Positions 1-12,000 of a stretch of 64,000 bases of DNA are shown in pieces. How positions within the stretch are numbered: the first letter of the stretch is position 1; every line of letters begins with the position of its first letter. A program made the translations under genes and the position numbers. Source of the stretch: Nipponacmea schrenckii (Eukaryota > Mollusca > Gastropoda > Lottiidae); contig JAUJPP010000012.1 of assembly GCA_030562195.1 (NCBI GenBank), positions 12,462,001-12,526,000 of the forward strand, given 5' to 3'. The notes under the pieces are model-generated. The model did no database searches. It saw only the letters and a list, made by a program, of their open reading frames with translations, and had not been told where the DNA came from.

Positions 1-94
1 TCCTTCAACTGTTTAAATCAAGACTGTAACCATATCAATGGTACATGTAATGGTGGGTGTAAACCAGGTTTTAAATCTGAACTTTGTGACCAAG
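1..94 (+). CDS. Gene A exon (partial): 3' part of an 8-Cys EGF module
   Basis: The window opens inside the exon. Reading from base 1 in frame gives the last six cysteines of an EGF module, ending GFKSELCDQ, followed by the donor GTAAGT at 95. The exon ends in phase 1. Its closest relative in the window is the exon at 41110-41247, including the intron start. Confidence 0.8.
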
Positions 95-3000
95 GTAAGT
101 ATTGTATTTACAACTAATACTTGATTATATATATGTATTGCCTGTTTTATAAATTTTTTGAGTATCATAGTCATGGCAAGCTACTTATTCTAATGAAGAG
201 TTTATCTAACGTCTTTACCGTAAAATAAGGAATTACTGCACACATTGTATTGCTTATAAGAAGTCTTGCGCTCAGTATGGTCCATAATAATACTTCTCAA
301 CAAATAAAAAATCAGTATTTACAAAAAGGGAGCAGTGAGAAAAGGTTCCAGCTCTTCCTCTACTCTATATTTGAAGTTGATAGTTTTGCTAATTTAGCCA
401 TTATAATATTAGGGCAACAATTTAAAACAATAATTTCATTTGTATTTTATATCAGCACGTTACATACCAGATACTAAATTTCTTTATTGTATTGTAAGAG
501 ATTGGTATTGTTTAATAACAATAGTGAAGAACTGTAACTGAATATTTCAGTGTATATCTTAGTCTTAAATATCCAATTTGAATGATCAGAACAATAGCAG
601 AGCATCACATTTAACTGGATAAGAATAAGAATTTATAAGGGTTAAAAAATGGGTTGCCTCATATTCATATATATCTGATAGCTAAGATAAGAAACATTTC
701 ATTTCAGAATTATTCATATTGTCAAAGTTAAGGCTATAATATTTTTACCTCATAATTTATAGAGACATCTTTCAACACAAAAATAACGTTATGGACTGAT
801 CCAAATTGAAGTGGGATTTTTTTTCCTAAACATTTCCCAGTAAATGACGATAATACCATTATTTCACCTCTTTAATTGAGAAGTGGTACAACCTAATTAA
901 ATTGTATCTTGGTGAGAACACATATCTAATATTTCTATAGCTAAAAGGGACATTAGTTTCTTTTTTGTAGGCCGATAGAAATATTTGGCTCAAATTTATG
1001 AAAAAAATATTCCTGAACGTATCTCAAAGTTTTACCTACAAACTGTTAGACATCCACTGGATTTAAACAAAAAAAAAGTGTAATATTTCTCCTACTTCTT
1101 CTGAAGATTTCAACTATTAATATCGAGGCATTTTATATCTTAACATCAATACTAGGTCAATATGATTAATTAACAATAGTATAACCCATTTATCTTTATT
1201 AACCCTTTAAATATTAATTTAGTTTTATAAAGTAGATACATGGATGTAATATTTAGAAAGATCTCTTGGTAGTACTGCTACTTCCTATTTATTTACAGAA
1301 TGTCCTGCAGGAACTTATGGTTACTTTTGTTCCCAGACTTGTTCCATCAACTGTTTAAATCTAGACTGTAACCATATTAATGGTAAATGTATTGGTGGAT
1401 GTAAACCAGGTTTTAAATCTGAATATTGTGACCAAGGTACGTATTGTATTTACAACTAATACCTACTATAGAAATATAGCTGTTTATGAATTGTTCAGTA
1501 TCATAGTCGAAAGCTACTTATTCTCATCTAATGAAAATTGTATCTAACGTACTACCCAGATATAAGACAGCTTTACACCCCCCTCAAAAAAAAGCCGGAT
1601 AATATGTGTTAGATATTTACTATTAAATGTAAGTCATTGATGTTATTTGACCTTTATACAAGAGAGCTGAGATCACAGAATGAGATTTTGAGGTATAATT
1701 TATGTTATTTTTTTTCTGAAAAGTTTTGATTCTGCCACTTCATTTGAATATTTTGTTGTGGTGGAAATTTCATGCTTTTGTATATCATTTCTCGTACAAT
1801 TTTAATAGCAGGAAGAGCATGTTGAAATGTAGAAATTAAGAAATGTACTATTAATATAATTAACAAGTTTTTCAGGCTTTTTATCTTGATTATTGCGATA
1901 GTATATTGATAGTAGCGCATCAAGCATCATTGAAAATGATAGAACACACAAAGGGATTTAAAAATTAATTCAGTTTGATCAAGTAGATACATTGATCTAA
2001 TATTTTAGAAAGATCTCTTGGCAGGACTGCATCTTCCTCTTTATTTACAGAATGTCCTGCAGGAACTTATGGTTACTATTGTTCCCAGACTTGTTCCAGC
2101 AACTGTTTGTATAAAGACTGTAACCATATCAATGGTTCATGTAATGGTGGATGTAAACCAGGTTTTAAATCTGATTATTGTAACCAGAGTAAGTATTGTA
2201 TTTACAACTAATAGTTGTTATAGAAATTTATCTCAGGACTAAAGTAAAACTACAATATTCAGTATTATTTTATTGTGGTTTGGCGAAATTTGGCCACGGC
2301 TAAGTTTAATATAATATATAAATATGATGTCGAAATCAATATGGTAAATTTGCGACATAACAAGAAATTCATTGACAAATTTTAAAAGTCAGAACTCTGT
2401 TTATTACAGCCGTTCTGACTAATATCAATTATAACAATATAATTAAGGAAAAAGTAAATCTCAGGTATGCGTAAATCGCCATATGAACTGATAACCAATC
2501 CATTCAACACCAAAAAGGTTTGGGGAGAATACCCGAGACCCAAAACTAGATATATACAACAAATATATTGCCACAAAAGGCTCAACAATATCATTGCCAC
2601 AAAAAGCTCAAAAATTTCATTGCCACGAAAGGCTCAACAATTTCATTGCCACAAAAGGCTCAACAATTCCATTGCCACCAAAGGCTCAAAAATTTCATTG
2701 CCACAAAAGGCTCAACAATTTCATTGCCACAAAAGGCTATACTAATTAAGCGCCGCGAAAGATCGTTTTTCATCAGTTGCGCATGGTCGAATAATCCTAG
2801 CCTGAATATAACCATTAAATAAGGAAATTTATATGTACACACATTAATATAAAACCATTTCGAAATCAATAAAATGCTTAAACAAAACGCGCCATAGATT
2901 TTTTTAAACACAACACTTCGAGGATCTGATAAAAACCATGTAAGTGTCCTTTCAATCGATTTAAGAAATAATCTGTTTCCTGCTTTTGTCAGGTGAACAC

Positions 3001-6000
3001 CATCAGCATGTTACAGTCCGCTTTGGAAAGTAATATCCGGATATGCTACCACCCAATTTTAAAACTTCTGTTGCAATTGCAGAATTTATTCGTTTGCCTG
3101 AACGGTGAAATTTTAAAGAGGCATGTCCAAAGATATCTGCCCGAAAATTTTGTCGTGGTAATATCTGTGACCATATGATTTTTGTTCCTTTGCATAAATC
3201 ATTTATTTCCGACAAAATTGATTTCAAGTGCCTTATAAGCTTTTTGGCTGGAACGTATCCCAAGTCATTGCCACCAAAGTGTAACATTAATTAGTCTGGT
3301 ACATCATTAAGTGTTAACAAATGTTTTAATCGTGGAAGTAATTTTTTTAGCCCTTAAACCCGAAATCCCTCGTCACCATATTCCAACGTTTTCTAAATTC
3401 AGTTTGGCACTTTGGCAGTTTGAACTTCTAGCTTCAAGGAAGTCGTATTTAATGATATTTTTGTTTATTGTTTTGTATTAATTCACTCTCTCTATTTTCT
3501 TTATCCTATTATTTTGATTACATGTTGCCTTTCATTTTAAATGTTTCTGTATTTTATCCATTCATCATCCACGCCATCTTGTAAAATATTTTCTCAAATT
3601 GTTAAAGAAACGGCTTTACCTAATTTTTGTGCCTCATCCTTTTGTTTCTCTCAACAAAATTTGATTAAAAAATCAAATCAAGAACCAACTACCCAAATGT
3701 TTATCAGATTACCTACAAAACGAAATCACCAATAATATTAGACGTGAATGCGAATATAATCTTTAACGACCCCGGACTTCAATCGTCCCATGACTTTGAT
3801 CTCATCTTCAGAAAACCCCGCTAGAGATGCTGAAGTAGCTGCCCCAATACGAAAAGAATGACACTTATATCTACTATCATCTAAACCAACCAATGTGATC
3901 GATTTTCCGAAAACACTCGAAAATTGATATTGCGTAAGCGTATTACCACCATAATGACGAAAGAACTGACCCCGAAACTGTGGTCTAATTTTTACGTAAT
4001 CGGACAATGCTTCCACTAAGACCTTTCAAACCCGTTTCTATCACTTACACAGATCCTTCACCTAACTGATCAGTTTGAGAAGAATTTATCTTTAAAATTA
4101 CACACTTTCTCCCCATCCTATCACTATTAATGACGTCATTAATCGAAGGTACTCTGCTCCAAGAAACGTTAATGGCCGACGCTAATTCACCTACTCTCAT
4201 AAAAACAAAGAAAGCTGTCAAAAAGGCAGCCTTAAATAATTTCATTTCATCACAATTAATGTACACGATAGGAAGAACATTTGACTCTTTGTTAAACCTC
4301 AAATGTAATTGGTATTTTGCAATCTTTTTGCTTTGTTTCTCTGACAAAACCTTTCAACAATTTTCGAACAATTAAATTTTTTGTTACATCTTTTACTTGT
4401 TTCAATTTGCACATGTTACTAACTTCTGAGAGATAAAGCCTTACAGTTGTACTCTTGTATTCAGATAAGGAAAGATGTGCAACAAAAGATGACACATGTT
4501 TTAAATGTGGTGGCCAAACCTTATTAAATCCAAAACAAGATCTTAATTTTTCAAATGCAACTCCAGATTCTTACGATTTATTTGTGTTTTTCAAAACTGT
4601 CAATTCTAGTAAACGATCTACTTCACATCGGAGAGCATCATTTTGAATTTCTGTGGAACCATAACTTCCACAGCATGACTTGGTAACAACTGATATAACC
4701 TCGGCCACTGTTTTTCGAGAAATAGAATCAGCAATGTTATTCCTTGAACCCGGAATATGTACAGCTTTAAAATAAATATTTTTAAACATAGTGTACAAAA
4801 CTAACTCCCGAATTAATCTCATGATCAATTTAGATTTTGAAGTTTGTTTATTAATAATAGCTACCAATCCTTCATTATCCGTTCAGAAATAAATCCTTAG
4901 ATTTTTAATTTTTTTACCCCAAATATGCAGAGCAAGTACTATTGGAACTAGTTCTAAGAATGAAATATCACCCATAAATGCTTTGCCAAGCCAATGGGCT
5001 GGCCACTGCATAAATGCTCATTTCCCATTGAAATAAGCACCACAACCCAAATTTTCATTGCCTGCACTGTCCGTAAATAATTGAAGTTCCTGGTTGGTAA
5101 GCAATTTTCTATTTTGGAAGAAACACTTATCGAATTGAGAAAGAAATAAGAGTCACATGTGCAGATCTTCGCTCATACCCTGATTGATACAAATGAAATG
5201 ATGAGGTTTAGACCCTCCACACATAGCGTCATAAAACGCCTATTGAAAGCTATAGCCGATGGGATAACGCGAGTACAAAAATTTAGCAAGCCAACCAGAG
5301 ATTGAAGCGATTTTAATCTGATTTTCTTGTGTGCTAACAGGCTCCTAATATTTTCGATTAACTTTGATAATTTGGATTCAGGAATTCTTACTAATTGTGC
5401 ACCAGTGTCAATTTCTAATCCAAGAAAGATTAATTTAGTGGTTGGCCCTTCAGTCTTATCGCCAGGTATTGGTACTCCTAGATCTGTACATAATGTTTGA
5501 AATGTGGTCATAAGGTTTTGACATTGATTTGTTTTATTTTTCCCAGCAAAAAGAAAAGCATCGAGATAATGAGCAACTGAATTTGATCCTAACCTATCCC
5601 TTACAAGCCATTCTAAAAATGTTGAATCTTTATCAAAAATAGCACACGAACTAGAGCAACGCATAGGCAAGCATTGGTCAATGAAATAATTTAATCCTAT
5701 TATAAAACCTATTAATTCAAAATCTTGTGGTCTGTTTGGACCTAATCTAAACGCCGATTTTATATCAATATTTGCTATTTCACAATTTCGACCCAACTTG
5801 CTTATTATATCTACGACGGAATCAAATTTTGTGAATTGGACCGAACTGTATTCATCAGGAATATAGTCGTTTACACTACTACCGGTAGGGTGTGATAAAT
5901 TCATTATAAAACGCCATGACACACCGTCTGACTTTTTAATAATACCTACAGGTGAAAGTTTGAAATTTTTAAATGGTTTGGAGACAAAAGCTATTCGGCC

Positions 6001-9000
6001 TTTGTATATATCACTTTTTCTAATAGTTGCGAAGGGTATTCGTACGCTGATTTAAGTTTTTGCATCCTGCAGAGTTACGGGGTTGAAATCGAAACATTAC
6101 CCTTTGACCGTTTCGTTTTGAGCAATGTTGTTATCCCATTCTTTTGTAAAAGAATTCGATGAACCTGTTTGCATATAAAGGAGCCAGAGTTCACTGTCCA
6201 AAAAATCAAACTTGATATTCGGATTACATGCTCTCTTTAAACGAAATTGCTCATCATAACATTTCCATCCTAAACCTTTAATTCTACTAGCTCCCATCCT
6301 GACCTGACTCATGTATTTCAAAACCTCTTGTGGTTCATCTGAATGAACTAAAAGGTAAACAGATACATAAGATAGAAATGCGTCTGTTTGATATCTGATA
6401 TTTGTGATTGTCATAATAGTCAACCTTCTCCCAGAATTTTCAGGATCAATTGGACATGCTAGGAATATGGATAAATCTACATATTCACCATTCCATACTT
6501 TCTGTTTATTATTTTGTGAAATATTTGTGCCAAGACTATCGGCATTAGAGTGAATCTTATCTGGGTAATCCAGATAATCGTTTTTAACTGAAAAGGACGT
6601 GTGCAATTCATTTGGGTCATGTATTTCTGAAATAGAGCCATCCCCTGATGCAGTTGAAATATTTTGCCTTTCAAACACCCTTTCATATGCCAATCGTCGA
6701 TTATTTGATTCCGTATCATTAATGTTGGAATCCGATATATTGTATACCTGTATTTCAAACCGAAGTTTGAGGGTCAGGTCTCATATTTCCTGATCTTTCT
6801 AGTACATCTTTGTGTGCGGCATTTTAAGTAGATTTCCGCCTCTTAGAAACTTGGCTTTGTAACGATGATGTAGATGGTAGTTCAGATAATTTTCTCTTTT
6901 GATTTGTATTCATCATGGGAATGAAACTCAAGAATAACAATGTTTGTTCGACAAAACTATTAGAGATGCGAGGAAAGTACGACGGAAAGCATAAGTACAT
7001 ATTTGCGAACAGGGTTACAAATTCACAAGCAAATCTTCCAAAACGAAATTACCAAGGTGAATAAACTTATATCTGAATTAAAAGTCAAATGTTATAACAA
7101 CAAAATTACTGAGTCAAAATTGGATCCTAAAAAAATATTCTCAACAGCAAACGATCTGCTCAATTCATCTAAAAGCAATGGCGTGTTTCCTGATCATGAT
7201 TCACCATCGGTTCTTACCGAGGTTTTCGTTAATTATTTTCACACAAAAAAATTTCGTTAATTCGATCTGATATCTTAAAAGCAGAAAACCAACATTTCTC
7301 CACCATCACACAAAGTTTCAACAACTGCCACCTTTAGCCATTTCAGTCTCTACACTAAAGATGAACTTATGCAGATAATTAGGACGACTAAAACCAAATC
7401 GTGTCCCCTTGATCCACTACCAACATGGTTACTGAAGCAGCATATCAGCAGTTTCATACAACCCCTCTTAACACTTGTAAATGCTTCTCTAGAAACTGGC
7501 ATATTTCCCCAGGAACTTAAATAGTTACACCATTAATTAAAAAGTCCACATTTGACAAAAATTCTTTGAAAAATTACAGACCTGTGAGTAAACTCTTCTT
7601 TGTGGCGTGCCTCAAGGGGTTTTGTCCTAGGTCCAGTACTCTTCATCATCTTTACAAAACCTCTTTAAAAAAACTATGAATTGATGATCCACCTATTTGC
7701 TGAAGATACTCAACATTACATTAGCTTCGGACCTACCACACAAGACTCATCCTTTTTTGAAAACTGTCTTAACGAAATCCACACATGGATGACATTTCAT
7801 TTTCTCTAACATAATCTAGACAAAACAGAATTTATGTTCATAGTAACTAAACAAAAACTCCAGCAGATCAAGAACTGTACCCTTACCATTGCTGACGAAA
7901 CCATATCGCCATCATCTAAAGTAAAAAATATGGGAGTTGTCCTAGATAATCACCTGTCATTCCAACATCATATATCCACTGTAACATCATCCTCATTCTT
8001 TAAAATACATCAACTTGGTTAAATCAAAAAGTATCTGTCTACTGATAACCTGAAACTACTGATCCAATCTCTTATCATGTCGAAACTTGACTACCACAAT
8101 GCTGTCCTTTTTGGTGCTACAGACTGTCATATACGAAAACTACAACATGTTCAGAATGCTGCAGCACGGTTGATCAAAGGCGCCAAGAAAAGGGACCACA
8201 TTAATAAGATACTATTATTAACATACAAATCAATCAATGGCACTGCTCCTGGATACATATCTGATCTACTTACAAAAGCACATCATTCACGAACGTTACG
8301 ATCTAATGATAAAAACATTCTTGTTGTACCAAGAGTGAATCTCCAAATGTGTAGACGTTCATTTAGATTTGCTTCATCTGTTTTGTGGAACTCGATTCCT
8401 CCCAATCATGCCCTCGAAAACTCGAAATCCACCGACATATTCAAGCGTAGGCTTAAAACATATCTATTCCAGTTATACTTTGGAACAGAAGATCAAGTAT
8501 AAACTTTGCAAGTGCACCAGGGACTTTGTAATAATTGTGTTTGTGCGCGATACAAATTTCCATATTATTATTATTATTATTATTGTGTCAATACAGCAAT
8601 CATTATCTTTTAAGTATTATCCATTTTCAAAATTAAATTACAATGAAACATATCAATTATCAAAGTTCCCATTTGTAAGTATTTGCCATCGAGGAAACAA
8701 ACCTTTATTATCATTATTGATCACTTTCGAAACGCCAGTCAGTACCAACGCAAAGGCACGTGCAAACACAATCCTAACCTCATTGTCAAAACTAAGTCAA
8801 TCAGTTGTATAGTGTTATTCTTTAGACACATTTTAATTGTATCCAAATCCAAATCATCGCAGTGTAAAACATGTATATCATGTCAACATCTTTAAACATA
8901 AACCCTGCTGCATATATATACAAACGAATTTAAATTTTAAACAAATAATTTTACCCTTTTTACTGAGTTTTGTTCAATTCAATAACGGACTGGGTTTCCA

Positions 9001-12000
9001 GTTGCCGGAACCGAGCTTTACATTTGCTTACATCCGGTATAATCATCAAGTCAAATCATTGTCTCCCTTTACTGAAATCTGCGGTTGGTAAACTAAGCCG
9101 ATTGACTGCAAACCACAATTATCAACGCCGAGATAACTGAATTTATTTCATATGGAAATAAATTTTAATACCTGTTCCTGAATTGTTTAGTATCATAGTC
9201 TAATGCTCCTTAATATAATCCAATGAAAATTTTACTTACGTTAAATAAATAATAACTGCTCACATTGTAGTACTTGTTGCAGTGGTCCATAATAATACTG
9301 CCAAGACAAAAGACATCTTTTTTCCCCAAAAAGAAAGAAGTCGGATTTTTTGTTCTTAACATTTCCTTGTTATTTACAAGGAAATGTTTCTAAAAAGAAA
9401 TCCGAAAATAAAAACTGTTATTTCACCTCTTTAATTGAGAGATGAGATTACAAAATAAGATTTTATAAAGGTTGATATTTAAAAGTGGTTCAACCTAATT
9501 AAATTGTATCTTGGTGAAAACAAATGTCTAATATTTCTATAGCTAAAAGGGACATTAATTGCTTTTTTGTAGGACAATAAAATATTTGGCTCAAATTTAT
9601 GAAAATATGTTCCTGAACGTATCTCAAAGTTTTACAAACTGTAAGACAACCACTGGATTTAAACAAAATAAACGTGTAATATAATACTCTTTCTGAAGAT
9701 TTCAACTATTAATACCGAGTCATTATAAATCTTAACATCAATACTAGGTCTATATGATTAATTAACAATTAGTACAACCTATTTATCTTTATTGACCCTT
9801 TAAATATAAATTTAGTTTTATCAAGTAGATACATGGATGTAATATTTAGAAAGATCGCTTGGTAGAACTGCAACTTCCTTTTTATTTACAGAATGTTGGG
9901 CTGGAACTTATGGTAACAATTGTTCCAGAAATTGTTCCATCAACTGTTTATATAAAGACTGTAACCATATTAATGGTAAATGTATTGGTGGATGTAAACC
10001 AGGTTTTAAATCTGATTATTGTTACCAAGGAAAGTATTTTATTTACAACTTATTCTTTATTATATATATTATATAGGGTCGATTTCATATTCGGCCAAGG
10101 TAGAAAATTAGTATAGCCAACTACTGGTTTTCTGGCGTTTTTAAGCCAAACTTTTGAAGATTGTACTGCAAGTTTTCAAGCTTTTTAATTTGATTATCGC
10201 CTGTAGTGGCGCCTCAAGCATTATTGAAATTGTTATAACATGAAAAAAGCTTTACTATATCGATATATATGTCTATTTGTAAGATATGTCACTTTTAATT
10301 TGTAGGGCAGAATAAAATTCTCGATCAGTAGATAAGAAAACAAGTTGTTCTTTCCATCATTAAAATGAATCTATTCCTTATAGAATGTTCTATGACTATG
10401 TATGGTATGAACTGTAGTAGTTTCTGTAATGATAGAAATTGTAATGGTTCCACTGAATGCAATCATATAACAGGGAAATGTACAGAAGGTTGTAAACTTG
10501 GTTTTAATGGCGATGATTGCATAAGCCGTAAGTATCTTACCACTAAAAGAAAAACAAACCACCGTTTTCAAAATACACGAGTAATTGTAGAACATCTGGT
10601 ATTGATGGAAAAGAAGAATTCGTCTTTTCTATTTACAATTTATTCCACCATCACTAACCCAACTATTTTAATTACTGTTATATTTTCTCACATACACTCT
10701 CATGGATATGTTATAAGCATGTTCAAATTAGGTTTATCAAAGTATCATCAATAACAGTTACGATATAATTTATATACATTAATGGGCTACTGAGTTGAAT
10801 TACAAATTGTTATAAATAAATTGGTCATTACATCAAACAATTAGTTTGTTTCACAATGAATTGAAGACAATGTTAATTGAATCCATTTAATATGATAATA
10901 CAACTTTCAGAATGTGCAACTAGCTTTTATGGTAACGATTGTTCGAAAGTGTGCACAGAAAGAAATTGTTTACAGAATCATACTTGCGACAGTTTGAATG
11001 GTGCCTGTGTAGATGGTTGTAAACCAGGTTTTATATCAGTTGACTGTACACAAGGTAAATATAATTTATGAAATCGAGAACAAAATTTTATGGTACACTA
11101 CTCCTAGGTTTTATTACACACAAAGTTTCAACAATCTACATTGTCATCAATGGTGAAATGAGAAAATTATAATACAAGAAGGTATATAAAAACAGAAAGT
11201 ATATATATAGTAGCAACAATTAATTTAGGTATAAGTAATTCAAGTATAACTGTACATAAGGTAAATACAATAGAGTTAGCTAAGTGTATAATAACACTAA
11301 TGGTTAATATTATATAAACCAGGTTCTATATCAACTGACTGTACACAAAGTAAATATAGTAATAATAATAATAAACTCTTTATTTCACATGGGTCAGAAT
11401 TAGGCCCAATACACAAGGACATGGTCCTGTCTCACATTCAGCCCATGGGGTATTCATGTGGAAAAAATCGAAAATACATATCTCGATATACAATTCGTCT
11501 AAAAATACTAAAAATACACAAGTACATGTGCATCAAATGGACAGATCTATGTTCCGGCGATCAAGTACATGACCACAAAATAAATATACAATACTCCACG
11601 TACAATTTGTTTGAAAAAAATACACAAGTACATGTGCATGAAATGAACAGATTTTCAACGTACAATTTGTTTATAAAATGGATATAATATATAGTTCCCG
11701 CGGCCATGCACCAAGCAGCCGAAAAAAAAAGAAACACAACGCCCCAATGCGCAACCCGTCCAAAACACACAAGCACACGTGCATAAAACGGACAAACCTA
11801 CCCCGGCGACCAAGCACACGACCGCAAAAACCACATATTATTTCAACGTACAATTTGTTTTAAAATACACAAGTACATGTGTAAAAAATGGACAGATTTA
11901 TCTTCCGGCGATCAACTACATGACAGCAAAAACCATATATCATTTCAACGTATTTTAAAATACACAAGTACATGTGGACAGATTCATCTTTCTGCGACCA

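Larger units (their letters stand above)
2950..6913 (-). mobile_element. Degraded Ngaro-like (DIRS-order) tyrosine-recombinase retrotransposon
   Basis: Minus-strand order: a gag-like ORF (6913-6097), reverse transcriptase (5922-5173), RNase H remnant (4867-4571), tyrosine recombinase (4495-3738) and an SGNH-hydrolase-like ORF (3287 to about 2950). RT plus tyrosine recombinase without integrase defines the DIRS order; to my knowledge an added SGNH-type hydrolase ORF is a Ngaro feature. All ORFs are interrupted by stops or frameshifts and the RT catalytic pair is damaged, so the copy is dead. I did not find the split direct repeats expected at the ends, so the limits are approximate. The element sits in intron 3 of gene A. 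Confidence 0.75.

Noticed and set aside
2567..2748. Regularly spaced repeats that could suggest a CRISPR array
   Set aside because: Units are contiguous, with no variable spacers, and the DNA is eukaryotic.
2467..2911. Several overlapping ORFs on both strands across the ATTGCCAC repeats
   Set aside because: They come from a 26-bp tandem repeat whose period is not a multiple of three.
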